Shown piece after piece: positions 55,287 through 64,000 of a stretch of DNA of 64,000 bases (position 1 is the first letter of the stretch; every line of letters starts with the position of its first letter). The notes beneath the pieces are model-generated. The model was not told the DNA's origin and ran no database searches. It saw nothing but the letters and a program-made list of their open reading frames with translations. Origin of the DNA: Bacteroidales bacterium (GTDB lineage Bacteria > Bacteroidota > Bacteroidia > Bacteroidales > UBA10428); the NCBI GenBank assembly GCA_016933335.1, contig JAFGBD010000032.1, positions 1 through 64,000 on the forward strand, in the 5' to 3' direction. The translations under genes were made by a program, and so were the position numbers.

Positions 55287-56387
55287 TTATGATTTAAGAG
55301 GAAGTGTAAAACTGATAGCAGTTCCCTTGTTTTCTTTACTTTCGACCCAGATCTCACCACCGCTGATTTCAACAAATTCCTTGCAGATCTTTAATCCCAG
55401 ACCCGAACCTTTCTCATTCTTTGTTCCGTAGGTCGTAAAATGGATTTCCTTACCAAACAGCTTCTGGATGTTCTCCTTCTTAATTCCCACACCCTGATCC
55501 TCAACAGTGACAATCAATATTTCTTTATCGGATACAAATTTCTTTCGGGCACTTATTTTTACAATACCATCGGGGTATGAAAACTTAATGGCATTGGATA
55601 TCAGGTTTCTTAAAACAGCAGAAATCAGTTCAGCATCACAATAAACCATGGTGTTTTCAGCGATCCCGAGGGAAAAGTATATGCCTTTTTTCTTTGCCAG
55701 ATTGGTAAGAAGACTGATTGAATCAGAGACAATATTATTAATGTTTGTAACTTTTGGTATGCTTTTAATGGTTCCGGTCTTGCTTCTGGCCCATGATAAT
55801 AAATTTTCCAGAAGCACGACGGCGTTTTCCGCGATACCTGAAGCCTCCTGCATGAATTCTTTGATACTTATATCCAGCTCAGGATGCATCTCCAGAAAGA
55901 CATCGGTATAGTTCTTCAATGATCCGATGGGATCTTTGAGGTCATGTCCTATTACTGACAACAATTTGGATTTAAATATATTGGCTTGCTGTAACTCATG
56001 TCTCTGCTGTATAATGGTAAGATGGATGCGGATTCGGGCAAGAAGCTCTTTTTTATGAAACGGCTTCACAATATAATCCACTGCTCCCTGTTCCAGTCCC
56101 TTTACAATACTTTCCGTTTCTGTTTTTGCAGTGATGAAAATAATTTCAGGCTTATAACCCAAATCACTGTGAATGATTTTTTCACAAACCTCGAAACCAT
56201 CCATCTCCGGCATCATTACATCCAGTAAAACCAGATCGAATCTTTTGGTATTTAACCAGTCAAGAGCATCCTTTCCATTGGTGGCAAATTCTATGACATA
56301 ATCACATTCTTTGAGAATATTTCCAATGATCTGAATATTCCTTGGAATATCATCCACTATCAGAATGACTGGCCTGTTGTTTATCAT
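55287..56387 (-). CDS. hybrid response regulator-histidine kinase (REC-HisKA-HATPase)
   Basis: A 366-residue cytoplasmic protein with no membrane segments. The receiver domain (about 1-120) has phospho-acceptor D56 in LVLLDVMMPEMDG. After a helix, HisKA carries the H-box VIGHDLKDP with H148, and the HATPase domain has NAIKFSYPDG and the glycine-rich GSGLGLKICKEF near the end. A receiver placed in front of a kinase is typical of relay partners. Its start overlaps the large upstream kinase by 38 bp, so both are translated together and may phosphorylate each other. The output regulator is not in the window. Confidence 0.93.
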   Translation of the reverse strand: MINNRPVILIVDDIPRNIQIIGNILKECDYVIEFATNGKDALDWLNTKRFDLVLLDVMMPEMDGFEVCEKIIHSDLGYKPEIIFITAKTETESIVKGLEQGAVDYIVKPFHKKELLARIRIHLTIIQQRHELQQANIFKSKLLSVIGHDLKDPIGSLKNYTDVFLEMHPELDISIKEFMQEASGIAENAVVLLENLLSWARSKTGTIKSIPKVTNINNIVSDSISLLTNLAKKKGIYFSLGIAENTMVYCDAELISAVLRNLISNAIKFSYPDGIVKISARKKFVSDKEILIVTVEDQGVGIKKENIQKLFGKEIHFTTYGTKNEKGSGLGLKICKEFVEISGGEIWVESKENKGTAISFTLPLKS

Positions 56388-59300
56388 TGTTAATATATAA
56401 ACGGTTAAGATAGCTTATGGTATCTCTAAATTTATAGAGATGTTCTCTCATATTCTCTATATCAAAGCTATTGGTATAATCAAGCAGTATATCTCCATAT
56501 GTCTGCAATAAGGTTATCCTGTGCTGATGCCCAAACTCTTTCAATTCTTTTGCAAATTGTGTAACCTCAGCAATGGGTTGCTTATGGGCAAACTGGTTCC
56601 ACTTATTTTTAAAATAATTATTGATTTTTTCATAAACTTCCCTGGATAAATGTGTTTCAGATGATTGTACATCAAGGGTCAATCTGCTGGTTTGATCAGT
56701 TGCAACATTGCTTTTCAGTTCAAAGGGAATGAATTTCATCATTTGCTGGTATAAATCATCAATCTTAACCGGTTTCAGCAAGACAGTATCGATTCCTGCT
56801 TCCTTTAATGCATCATCTCTTTTATCAACCGGAAAAGCTGTCAATGCAATGATAGGAATGTGATGTGATACGGGGTTGGATTTTATTATTTTTGAAGCCT
56901 TGTAACCATCGGCAACAGGCATTTTAATATCCATCAGTATGAGATCCGGTAACCATTTTAAGGTCATGTCAACTGCCTCCTGACCATCGGTTGCCTCAAC
57001 CAGGTTAACCTTGGTATGGGAAAAAACCTCTTTAATGTAACTACGATTGATATCATTATCATCAGCAAGGACTATGGTTATGTTTTTGAAGTCCACAAGC
57101 TTGTAATCAAAATCTGTGACAATCTTTTTATCATACTCCTTTCTGAATTTAACATCTGAGAACTCAACCTTGAAAGTACTGCCTGATCCCGGGCGACTGG
57201 TAACAGATATGGCCCCGTTCATGATTTCCACAAGTCTTTTACTGATTGCCAGGCCCAGTCCCGTTCCTTCATACTTTTTATTATCCTGCTGGTACACCTG
57301 CCTGAAGGTATCAAAGATATGTTTTATAACTTCTTTCCTGATGCCAATGCCGGTATCTTCAACATCAATAATTAATTTGTCGATTTTCTTTGTATGATGA
57401 TCAACATTTTCAGCTGTTATTCTCACGGTCACATGTCCTTTTTCAGTGAATTTAATGGCATTGCCCACCAGGTTCAGCATGATTTGCCTCAGTCTTTCCT
57501 CATCAAGATAGATGTAATTCGGAATCTCTTCTGAAATAACCAAATGAAATCCGATTTTTTTACCCTGGATTTTAATAAAGAATATCTGTTCGAGTTCTCT
57601 TAGAATAGTCCTGATATCGAAATATTTGAAGTTGATATCCATTTTCCCGGCTTCCACTTTGGACAGATCGAGAATATCATTGATCAGGGTCAGAAGGTTC
57701 TTGCTGCTTGATTTGATTGAGTTGAGATAGTTCAGGTAGATTTTGTTTGTTATTTCATTTTCAAGCAGTTCAGTAAATCCAAGAATTGAATTAAGCGGGG
57801 TTCGTATCTCGTGGCTCATATTTGCCAGAAACTCACTTTTCGATTGGTTGGCCAGTTCAGCCTGATTCTTAGCCTTTCGGAATTCTTCAAGTACTTCTAT
57901 CCTGTCAGAGATATCAAGAATAAATCCGTCGAGCCACTGAATTTTTTTATTTTCATCAAATATGGCAGTACCTTTATCTGTTACCCACCTGACTTTATTT
58001 TCTTTTGTAATGATCCTGTATTCGATGTTATATTGTTTAAAGTTTTTAATGCCCATTTGAATGGTATCAAGCACCCTTTCCAGATCATCAGGATGAATGA
58101 TGCTGATGAACTTTCTTCGCAGGTCATTTGTGAAATCCTCGGGAGGATAACCGGTCAGATCCTTTACTGCATTGCTGATATAGTATATTGTCCTGTTTTT
58201 ATTATATGCAGCACGATAGATGGTACCAGGGACATTTGAGACCAGTGTTCTGTATTGCTCTTCACTCATTTTAAGCGCCTGTTCGGTGAGTTTTCGCAGT
58301 GTAATATCCTCCTTGATCGCTATAAATCTTACAATTTTGCCTTCCTGGTTCCTGACAGGGGTAATGTTCGCATTTTCCCAGAAGAGGTCCCCGTTCTTTT
58401 TGCGGTTCAGAAATTCTCCTTCCCATTTATTACCGGATAAAATGGTTTTCCAGAGTTTTTTATAAAAATCAGCATTCATTTTACCTGATTTTATAATCCG
58501 GGGATTCTTGTTGATAACCTCTTCAGATGTATATCCCGTAGTTTTGGTAAATGCTTTATTTACATATTCAATTTTACCGTCAATATCTGTTATGACGACT
58601 GTATTTGCACTTTGATCCAATGCAAGGGAAAGTCTTTTAATCTCCTGTTCGGCCTGTTTTCTTTCTGTCAGTTCCCTGATTGCGACCACAACCATTTCTT
58701 CACCTTCTGCCATAGCGCTTTTTATCTCTGTCTCGACGGGTATTAAAGTACCGTTCTTTCTGATAAGTTCAATTTCAACAGGTGATCCTGAATTTATTAA
58801 TTCTTTGATGAGAAACTGGCTGTGATATTTCTTCGGAACATACTTCTTTTTAAAGTTGCTGCCGAGTACTTCTTCCTTCTGATAATCTGATAACTTAAGA
58901 AAGGTATCATTCACATCCCTGACAATTCCGTTTCGAAGGATAACAATCCCTTCAAATAAAGTACCGGCCAGGATCTGATATCTTATTTTTTCTGACAGGG
59001 CATTCTTTCTGCCATCAGTCCTGGCCGCATTACCAGTCTGCTTTTGTGCATTAATGGTTCTGGCCAGATTCTCAAGCCTTGTTAATACGACCATTGGATG
59101 GTCAGTTGGGAAAATAAAATCTGAGACCTGATGCTTTCGGTAAAAGCCTGTTTTATGATTGTCAGGAGCTTCTGACGAGAACAGGATCATTGGTAACCGG
59201 TGTGTTTCACGCTCGGTTAGCAGATTTTTCATGATTGCTTTGCGCGAAAAACAATTATCTGAAACAACCAGCAGTGAAGGATTGAAAGATCTGATTATTT

Positions 59301-59418
59301 GACCGTTAATTACTGATGTTTTTTTAAAGACAAAAAATTCGGAGATTGATGTCATGTATTTCAGAATTTTCCCTTCACCAACCTCATCATCAATAATCAG
59401 TATTCGTATCCTTGCCAT
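56350..59418 (-). CDS. large hybrid sensor histidine kinase (pseudo-receiver-PAS-PAS-PAS-HisKA-HATPase-REC)
   Basis: A 1022-residue cytoplasmic hybrid kinase. The N-terminus (about 1-130) looks like a receiver domain that lacks a clean acidic pocket ([15 protein letters not shown], then LLVVSDNC). Three PAS domains follow (about 150-510), with PAC-type ends such as [33 protein letters not shown] and [18 protein letters not shown]. HisKA carries [16 protein letters not shown] (H near 534), the HATPase has [15 protein letters not shown] and [13 protein letters not shown], and a C-terminal receiver has [14 protein letters not shown] (D near 827). A short helical tail may be an Hpt-like extension. 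No membrane helix is evident, so the signal is cytoplasmic, possibly redox or small molecules via PAS. Confidence 0.93.
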   Translation of the reverse strand: MARIRILIIDDEVGEGKILKYMTSISEFFVFKKTSVINGQIIRSFNPSLLVVSDNCFSRKAIMKNLLTERETHRLPMILFSSEAPDNHKTGFYRKHQVSDFIFPTDHPMVVLTRLENLARTINAQKQTGNAARTDGRKNALSEKIRYQILAGTLFEGIVILRNGIVRDVNDTFLKLSDYQKEEVLGSNFKKKYVPKKYHSQFLIKELINSGSPVEIELIRKNGTLIPVETEIKSAMAEGEEMVVVAIRELTERKQAEQEIKRLSLALDQSANTVVITDIDGKIEYVNKAFTKTTGYTSEEVINKNPRIIKSGKMNADFYKKLWKTILSGNKWEGEFLNRKKNGDLFWENANITPVRNQEGKIVRFIAIKEDITLRKLTEQALKMSEEQYRTLVSNVPGTIYRAAYNKNRTIYYISNAVKDLTGYPPEDFTNDLRRKFISIIHPDDLERVLDTIQMGIKNFKQYNIEYRIITKENKVRWVTDKGTAIFDENKKIQWLDGFILDISDRIEVLEEFRKAKNQAELANQSKSEFLANMSHEIRTPLNSILGFTELLENEITNKIYLNYLNSIKSSSKNLLTLINDILDLSKVEAGKMDINFKYFDIRTILRELEQIFFIKIQGKKIGFHLVISEEIPNYIYLDEERLRQIMLNLVGNAIKFTEKGHVTVRITAENVDHHTKKIDKLIIDVEDTGIGIRKEVIKHIFDTFRQVYQQDNKKYEGTGLGLAISKRLVEIMNGAISVTSRPGSGSTFKVEFSDVKFRKEYDKKIVTDFDYKLVDFKNITIVLADDNDINRSYIKEVFSHTKVNLVEATDGQEAVDMTLKWLPDLILMDIKMPVADGYKASKIIKSNPVSHHIPIIALTAFPVDKRDDALKEAGIDTVLLKPVKIDDLYQQMMKFIPFELKSNVATDQTSRLTLDVQSSETHLSREVYEKINNYFKNKWNQFAHKQPIAEVTQFAKELKEFGHQHRITLLQTYGDILLDYTNSFDIENMREHLYKFRDTISYLNRLYINNDKQQASHSDSG

Positions 59419-59712
59419 GCAAACAGAGGTAAAATTCAGCCCGTAATTTAGAAGTCACTTTACTAAAGATAGCAAATTGATTTCAATTTATTACAGAATT
59501 GAGTTAAAGATTTAACTCACCCTGAAAAAACGGGGATGTCTCAAAAGGTAAAAGAAGTCTCTCTTTTGCTGATTTATCTTTAAATCCTGCGTGAGTGCTT
59601 TCAAATATTCAATTCTCCAGAGGATAAATTGGCTTTTGATGCATCCTCATTGAATAGATTGCCTTTTAAAAAGGATCGGTTAATACGATAAGAACTGTTG
59701 TGATACAAGCGG
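59419..59712. other. gap with no recognised gene
   Basis: AT-rich, no convincing frame. GGGGATGTCTCAAAAG near 59531-59546 resembles the ends of some Bacteroidota insertion sequences, but no matching second end was found in the window. Confidence 0.5.
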
Positions 59713-60201
59713 CTATTCGATATTTATCTGATAACCATCTGAACGAAGATTGTCTGCCACGCTCTGGGCATATTCAAAGTCAAAGTATACTTTCGGCTTG
59801 TGTTTGGCGAATACGGGATATCTTCCGACGGCATCTTCCGAATTCAGGTAATTATAACCGACAAGATACAGTTCGGTGCTTGTCAGCTTAAGCTTAAATA
59901 CCGGCCTGTGTTTACAGATCTCCAGTACCTCCAGGAGCTCGAAGCGTGTAATATCAGGTTCCTGTTTAAGCTTAACCGTTTTTACAATTTCATCACTAAA
60001 GGGTTCTTTGGTAAAGTGAAGGTTGAAATTTTTTACATAGCACGACAGAACTATTGATTCATCCTGAATCACTGCAGGCTTATTCTCATCTCCAACCAAT
60101 CTCACATTAATTCCACATTTCTGAAACAGACTCTTGAGCCTCTTGTTACGACGTGCAACCATCTCCTCAAGAGTCTCATTCTTCCTCATTTCTGGCATCA
60201 T
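59713..60201 (-). CDS. hypothetical protein, unrecognised, charged N-terminus
   Basis: A 162-residue cytoplasmic protein with no signal peptide or membrane span. It starts MMPEMRKNETLEEMVARRNK, a basic helical segment, then a mainly beta region with VQLxL-like strands (DESIVLSCYVKNFNLHFTKE, RPVFKLKLTSTELYLVGY). No motif or family is recognised. Codon use looks like the neighbours and the frame is open over its full length, which supports a real gene. It is divergent from the DnaQ-type gene and stands alone; the sequence gives no hint of function. Confidence 0.6.
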   Translation of the reverse strand: MMPEMRKNETLEEMVARRNKRLKSLFQKCGINVRLVGDENKPAVIQDESIVLSCYVKNFNLHFTKEPFSDEIVKTVKLKQEPDITRFELLEVLEICKHRPVFKLKLTSTELYLVGYNYLNSEDAVGRYPVFAKHKPKVYFDFEYAQSVADNLRSDGYQINIE

Positions 60202-60410
60202 TTTCTCTCTCCTGACTTTTATTATGGAAATATAATTAATTTCCAGAATCTTATAGCTGATTCATACGCAAATTTAAAGAAAAATGAATAATATAAAAAG
60301 TCAAAATATCTTCATATGGTCATAAATAAGCTTAAACCGGCTATGTTTATTACAGATCAGATGAATTCTTAAAAATAATTTTTAAAACGAGATATAAAAC
60401 TTCTGATTTT

Positions 60411-60442
60411 TTTGTAATAATCCGTAAAATTAATTACATTTA
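60411..60442 (+). promoter_or_regulatory. Bacteroidota-type promoter for a short transcript
   Basis: TTTG (60411-60414) and TACATTTA (60435-60442) are separated by exactly 20 bp. Start of transcription would be near 60449. Everything downstream until a strong hairpin at 60483-60505 is non-coding. Confidence 0.55.
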
Positions 60443-60448
60443 CATCTC

Positions 60449-60510
60449 CTACCTTAATCTGTCACACGCGCTAACGGTCAAAGGCTCTGCAATCCATGCA
60501 GGGCTTTTTG
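60449..60510 (+). ncRNA. candidate ~60-nt small RNA or terminated leader
   Basis: Starting from the promoter above, the RNA would include CATCTCCTACC near its 5' end and finish in a hairpin: GGCTCTGC (60483-60490), loop AATCCAT, GCAGGGCT (60498-60505), with G-U pairing, followed by TTTTT. It is not a tRNA and no known RNA family is recognised. It could be a discrete small RNA or an attenuated leader of the nuclease gene 180 bp downstream. Confidence 0.4.
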
Positions 60511-60653
60511 CTTGAGTGGCTCTCTGTTCAGTTTTTGTTTATTAATCATCCTGTAAAAAATACCATTATTATTATCAGCTACACCGATGATCCTGCCGGG
60601 AAATGATGTTTAAGAACTTTCGGTTCCTGTTAATAACAAGAGCGCCTGCAACA

Positions 60654-60683
60654 GTTGTTTTAATCCTGTTAACATTAAATTTG
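60654..60683 (+). promoter_or_regulatory. promoter giving a probably leaderless nuclease mRNA
   Basis: GTTG (60654-60657) and the perfect -7 box TAAATTTG (60676-60683) are 18 bp apart. Transcription would start near 60688-60690, at or next to the ATG at 60691, leaving little or no 5' leader. Confidence 0.5.
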
Positions 60684-60690
60684 CTTTGTG

Positions 60691-62061
60691 ATGTATGCGA
60701 TTGTTGATATTGAAACAACAGGAGGTAGTCCCGGTCATGAAAAAATAACCGAGATAGCGGTGATTATTCATGACGGCAGTAAAATAACTGAACAATTTAG
60801 CACCCTTTTGAATCCGGAAAAATATATTCCTCCTCACATAACTGCACTAACAGGTATCACCAATGAAATGGTGGCAGAAGCGCCAAAATTCTACGAGATC
60901 GCAGCCAGAATAATTGAGCTGACCGAGAACAAAACCTTTGTGGCTCACAATGCCGGCTTTGATTATGGTTTCATTAAAAACGAGTTTAAGAGCCTCGGAT
61001 ATCATTTTCAAAGAGACCGGCTCTGCACTGTCCGTTTGAGCCGTAAGCTGATTCCGGGACTGAATTCATACAGCCTGGGATATCTTTGTGATGAGCTTGG
61101 AATTGATAATAAAGACAGGCACAGGGCCGCTGGTGATGCCATGGCAACTGCAAGGCTCATGGAAATACTGATGGATCTGAACAGTCATTCGGGCCTTGAT
61201 CTTTTTGACGATGTCAGTTTCAGGCTCAGGAGACTCAATCCGTTTCTCAATGCCGATAAAATCAGGAACCTGCCTGAAGAAGCCGGGGTATATTATTTTC
61301 TTGATGACCGGAAAAATGTTATTTATATCGGTAAAAGCAAAAACATTAAATCAAGGGTTTTGAATCATCTTGGCAATCATTCCTCGAAAAGATTCATTGA
61401 GCTTGCTCAGAGAACTGCTGAAATCAATTTTGAGCTGACAGGCAGCGAATTGATTGCATTGCTAAAGGAATCAGCCGAGATCAAGCAATATAAGCCAATA
61501 TATAACAGGGCACAGCGCAGAACTTTTTATCAATATGGCTTGTATTATTTTCATGATTATTCGGGATATCTCAATTTTTCCATAGACAAGAATAACCGGG
61601 AAACAAAGACACCTCTGTTATCATTCAGTTCGAAAAAAGAAGCATTGAATTACCTGAACAAACGGATTGAAGAATATGAGCTGTGTCAGAAACTTTGCGG
61701 ATTATATAAAAGCAAGGGTACATGTTTTCATTATGAATTAATGAGCTGCAGGGGTGCATGCGCAGGTCTTGAATCTCCTGAAAATTATAACCGGCGTGCT
61801 TGTCAGCTTCTTGAAAAACTCACTTTTAAAAACAACAACATGCTTATTATTGATTCAGGAAGAAGAGCAGATGAATTTGCAGTAGTAAAAATTGAGAATG
61901 GAAAATACATGGGATTCGGATATGTGGATGCTTCGGAATCCATCACAGATCCCGAACAGGTAAATGATTATATCAATAGCTATCCTGATAATCATGATGT
62001 GCAATCAATAATCCGGAGTTATCTCAGAAATAAGCATGTACATCAAATCATATATTTCTAG
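60691..62061 (+). CDS. DnaQ-type 3'-5' exonuclease fused to a GIY-YIG (UvrC-N-like) endonuclease domain
   Basis: A 456-residue protein from ATG 60691 (an in-frame GTG precedes it). The N-terminal exonuclease domain (about 1-165) has the acidic motifs VDIETTGG, FVAHNAGFDYGFI and HRAAGDAMATARLM (D in a DEDDh-type set). From about residue 190 a GIY-YIG-type region follows (EEAGVYYFLDDRKNVIYIGKSKNIKSRV), as in UvrC N-termini and Cho. Such fusions are widespread in Bacteroidota and act in DNA repair. The C-terminal third has a Cys cluster (CQKLCGLYKSKGTC, CRGACAG). It is followed by a weak hairpin and CinA. Confidence 0.92.
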   Translation: MYAIVDIETTGGSPGHEKITEIAVIIHDGSKITEQFSTLLNPEKYIPPHITALTGITNEMVAEAPKFYEIAARIIELTENKTFVAHNAGFDYGFIKNEFKSLGYHFQRDRLCTVRLSRKLIPGLNSYSLGYLCDELGIDNKDRHRAAGDAMATARLMEILMDLNSHSGLDLFDDVSFRLRRLNPFLNADKIRNLPEEAGVYYFLDDRKNVIYIGKSKNIKSRVLNHLGNHSSKRFIELAQRTAEINFELTGSELIALLKESAEIKQYKPIYNRAQRRTFYQYGLYYFHDYSGYLNFSIDKNNRETKTPLLSFSSKKEALNYLNKRIEEYELCQKLCGLYKSKGTCFHYELMSCRGACAGLESPENYNRRACQLLEKLTFKNNNMLIIDSGRRADEFAVVKIENGKYMGFGYVDASESITDPEQVNDYINSYPDNHDVQSIIRSYLRNKHVHQIIYF

Positions 62062-62066
62062 TTTTG

Positions 62067-62091
62067 ATCCGGTTAAATATATTCACCGGAT
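62067..62091 (+). terminator. weak hairpin after the nuclease gene
   Basis: ATCCGGT (62067-62073) and ACCGGAT (62085-62091) are perfect reverse complements with an 11-nt loop, followed by TCTTTATAA. The U-run is poor, so termination may be partial and CinA may share the transcript. Confidence 0.45.
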
Positions 62092-62118
62092 TCTTTATAA
62101 CATTTTATAATCCACGCA

Positions 62119-63378
62119 ATGAAAGCAGAAATAATCACCATTGGTGACGAGATCCTGATAGGCCAGGTGATTGATACAAATTCGGCCTTTATATGCAGTG
62201 AGTTAAATCAAACCGGCATTAAGGTTAACAGAATCCTGTCCGTACCTGATAACAAAGATGAAATCATTGATGCCATCAATACATCGGGAAAAGATGTTAA
62301 AATAGTGCTGACGACCGGCGGTCTGGGACCTACAAGTGATGATGTTACCAAACATGCACTGGCTGAATATTTTAATCAGAACCTGGTTCTTAATAATGAA
62401 GTCCTTGAACACATCAGAAGATTTCTTCATACCAGGAGGTTAAAACTGAATGAGCGTAACAGGGCTCAGGCACTGCTGCCTGAGCGATGCAGACTGTTGC
62501 CAAATGAATTCGGAACAGCCATGGGAATGTGGTTTGAAAAAGAGAACAGGCATTATTTTGCATTACCCGGTGTACCCCATGAAATGAAGGCCATGATGAC
62601 CGGTCATGTTATCCCTGCGTTGATAAAACAGTTTGAGTTACCTGCAATTGTTCACTGTACAATACATACTGCAGGTATTGCCGAATCGGTAATGGCTGAC
62701 AAAATATCGGGATGGGAATCGGATCTGCCCCAAAACATAAAACTGGCATACCTTCCTTCCCCTGGAATCCTGAGGTTAAGGCTGACAGCATCAGGCACTG
62801 ATAAAAGAACACTTGAAGGGCAGGTTTCTTATCAGGCAGAGAAACTAAAGAAAATAATCGGAACCGGTATTTTTGGCATCGGTCATACAACTATTGAAGC
62901 AGAAACAGGATCGTTATTAAGGCAATCACGCAGTACGGTTGCTGTTGCTGAAAGCTGCACCGGCGGAAATATCAGCCGGATGATCACTTCTGTTCCGGGT
63001 TCATCTGATTATTTCAGGGGAGGTATCATAGCCTATGATAATGATGTAAAAATTAAAATGCTTGGTGTTGATAAAAGAAAAATTGAAAGATACGGGGCTG
63101 TCAGTAAACATGTAGTGATTCAGATGGCTGAAGGTGTCAGAAAAAAGCTGAAAACCGCTTATGCCATTGCCACTTCCGGCATTGCCGGGCCCGCCGGAGG
63201 TACGGCAGAAAAACCTATAGGTACTGTCTGGATTGCCGTTTCCTGCGATGAAAAAACCTTTGCAATGGTATTCTCTTTTGGTAATCTTCGGGAAACCAAT
63301 ATCATGAGGGCATCTGTTGCGGCTCTCAATATGCTGCGCCTGATTATCATCCGCAGTAAAAACCGGAATTCGGGATAA
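62119..63378 (+). CDS. cinA: CinA family nicotinamide-nucleotide amidohydrolase / competence-damage protein
   Basis: A 419-residue cytoplasmic protein with the usual CinA layout. The N-terminal MoCF-like domain begins EIITIGDEILIGQVIDTNS and carries LTTGGLGPTSDD; the C-terminal pyrazinamidase-like domain (from about 265) has AVAESCTGGNISRMIT and GIAGPAGGTAEKPIGTVWIA. These enzymes deamidate NMN in pyridine-nucleotide salvage. Length is typical (about 410-420). It is 57 bp after the nuclease gene. Nothing unusual in the sequence. Confidence 0.95.
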   Translation: MKAEIITIGDEILIGQVIDTNSAFICSELNQTGIKVNRILSVPDNKDEIIDAINTSGKDVKIVLTTGGLGPTSDDVTKHALAEYFNQNLVLNNEVLEHIRRFLHTRRLKLNERNRAQALLPERCRLLPNEFGTAMGMWFEKENRHYFALPGVPHEMKAMMTGHVIPALIKQFELPAIVHCTIHTAGIAESVMADKISGWESDLPQNIKLAYLPSPGILRLRLTASGTDKRTLEGQVSYQAEKLKKIIGTGIFGIGHTTIEAETGSLLRQSRSTVAVAESCTGGNISRMITSVPGSSDYFRGGIIAYDNDVKIKMLGVDKRKIERYGAVSKHVVIQMAEGVRKKLKTAYAIATSGIAGPAGGTAEKPIGTVWIAVSCDEKTFAMVFSFGNLRETNIMRASVAALNMLRLIIIRSKNRNSG

Positions 63379-63702
63379 GCTCCGGAATAATCTCAGTTTG
63401 TTTCCTGTTTCATCAACATGTTTCTTAGCCACCTTATGCGAAATTGTGTCATCTTTCGTTCCGGACAAAAAGTATGATCAAAGGAAAACCGGTATGATTG
63501 ATGAATTTCATCATCTTTAAAGCTGGTTTGATTCAGGAATACAACGAATATACACTTCCTGGAAGTTTTCTTTCACACAGCGTAAACATGAATAAAGCAT
63601 ATTACATTAAATTGTCAAAATTCTTTTTATAAATTTGATAAATTCAATAAAATATACGTACTTTGCGAACTGTTTTTTTGAAACGATATAAATCTTTTGC
63701 AA
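63379..63702. other. gap before the ribosomal operon
   Basis: No gene seen. It contains the rpmB promoter at its right end; nothing else stands out. Confidence 0.6.
63634..63667 (+). promoter_or_regulatory. promoter of rpmB-rpmG
   Basis: TTTG (63634-63637) and TACTTTGC (63659-63666) are separated by 21 bp, matching the Bacteroidota pattern. The ATG of rpmB follows 36 bp after the -7 box. Confidence 0.55.
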
Positions 63703-63945
63703 ATGTCCAGAATTTGTCAGATAACGGGAAAGAAAATGATTGTCGGTAACAATGTTTCACATTCTAAAAGAAGAACAAAAAGAACATTCAAACCCAATTT
63801 GTTTGACAAGAAGTTTTATCTGCCGGAAGAAAATCGCTGGGTAAAGTTGAAAGTATCTGCAAAAGGGATCAGGATTATCAATAAAGTCGGGCTGAAGAAA
63901 GCCCTTGCTGATGCCCGTGAAAAAGGATTTGTTAAAAATGTCTAA
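63703..63945 (+). CDS. rpmB: 50S ribosomal protein L28
   Basis: An 80-residue basic protein from ATG 63703 (a TTG two codons upstream is less likely). It has the L28 landmarks [20 protein letters not shown] at the N-terminus and [15 protein letters not shown] near the C-terminus. It is a structural protein of the large ribosomal subunit. The rpmG gene begins 18 bp downstream, the usual rpmB-rpmG arrangement. Its length and composition are normal. Confidence 0.95.
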   Translation: MSRICQITGKKMIVGNNVSHSKRRTKRTFKPNLFDKKFYLPEENRWVKLKVSAKGIRIINKVGLKKALADAREKGFVKNV

Positions 63946-63963
63946 TAAAAACTCAAACGGATT

Positions 63964-64000
63964 ATGGCTAAGAAAGGTAACAGGGTACAGGTGATACTGG
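63964..64000 (+). CDS. rpmG: 50S ribosomal protein L33, partial (runs off window)
   Basis: Only 12 codons are in the window; they read MAKKGNRVQVIL, the typical L33 N-terminus. Its place 18 bp after rpmB is the standard arrangement. The remainder lies outside the window. Confidence 0.85.
   Translation, partial: MAKKGNRVQVIL

Larger units (their letters stand above)
60202..60690. other. divergent intergenic region with two promoters and a hairpin
   Basis: No protein gene. It holds a promoter at 60411-60442, a candidate small RNA ending in a hairpin at about 60510, and a second promoter at 60654-60683 just before the nuclease gene. Confidence 0.65.

Noticed and set aside
59531-59546. IS-end-like GGGGATGTCTCAAAAG
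   Set aside because: No second matching end and no transposase frame in the window.
1-64000. CRISPR array or tRNA gene
   Set aside because: No regularly spaced direct repeats of CRISPR type and no cloverleaf with the expected conserved arms were noticed on reading the gaps.

Overview
The window comes from a member of the Bacteroidota, most likely an environmental, polysaccharide-degrading relative of the Bacteroidales/Marinilabiliales. The sequence shows two SusC/SusD pairs, many SPII lipoproteins, a pectinesterase with a type IX secretion (T9SS) C-terminal sorting domain, a GldM-like protein, AT-rich promoters of the TTTG-N20-TAnnTTTG type and no obvious Shine-Dalgarno sequences. Genus or species cannot be read from this sequence alone. 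All calls come from reading the sequence and proteins by eye; no database search was run.

Layout. 1-1315: an apparently intact IS4-family insertion sequence whose right end lies 7 bp from the start of a sugar-binding-protein gene that has lost its signal peptide. 2.2-5.1 kb: two tandem minus-strand nucleoside-hydrolase-like (DUF1593/Sde182-type) secreted proteins. 5.1-6.4 kb: an AT-rich gene-free stretch with two long inverted repeats. 6.4-7.2 kb: a DeoR-family regulator. 7.3-10.9 kb, minus: a secreted esterase, a COG0523 (CobW-like) GTPase and a uroporphyrinogen-decarboxylase (UROD)-like methyltransferase fused to two thioredoxin-like domains. 11.2-23.1 kb, plus: a tight run of a glycosidase-like lipoprotein, UROD-like protein 2, a T9SS pectin methylesterase, UROD-like protein 3, a hexuronate-type MFS carrier and a very large GH2 enzyme. 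23.2-38.2 kb, plus: two SusC/SusD pairs interleaved with three fasciclin-domain lipoproteins. 38.3-41.9 kb, minus: a GH3 glucosidase and a B12-binding-domain radical SAM protein.

42.0-53.7 kb holds envelope and signalling genes: an OmpA-type protein, a helical-repeat plus beta-propeller protein, a SpoIIE-type phosphatase, an OLD-like ATPase whose TOPRIM acidic residues are replaced, a 31-residue membrane protein, a SPOR-like protein, a GldM-C-like protein, RlmN and a serine hydrolase. 54.1-59.4 kb, minus: two thioredoxin-fold proteins and two overlapping hybrid histidine kinases. 59.7-64.0 kb: an orphan protein, a candidate small RNA, a DnaQ/GIY-YIG nuclease, CinA and the start of the rpmB-rpmG ribosomal operon.

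How it works together (inference). The 7-41 kb region reads as a pectin-directed utilisation locus. The esterases strip methyl and acyl groups, SusC/SusD pairs import oligosaccharides, GH2/GH3/unassigned glycosidases trim them, and the MFS carrier takes up uronic acids. Three UROD-like proteins with a CobW-like GTPase suggest that a methyl group (from pectin methanol or an O-methyl sugar) may be handled by the same locus, although no corrinoid protein of the MtaC type is visible here. The second notable signal is a pair of operator-like arrays of TTGACGAA spaced exactly 21 bp apart, at 45.6 kb and 49.2 kb. They flank the phosphatase gene, the OLD-like ATPase and the tiny membrane-protein gene.
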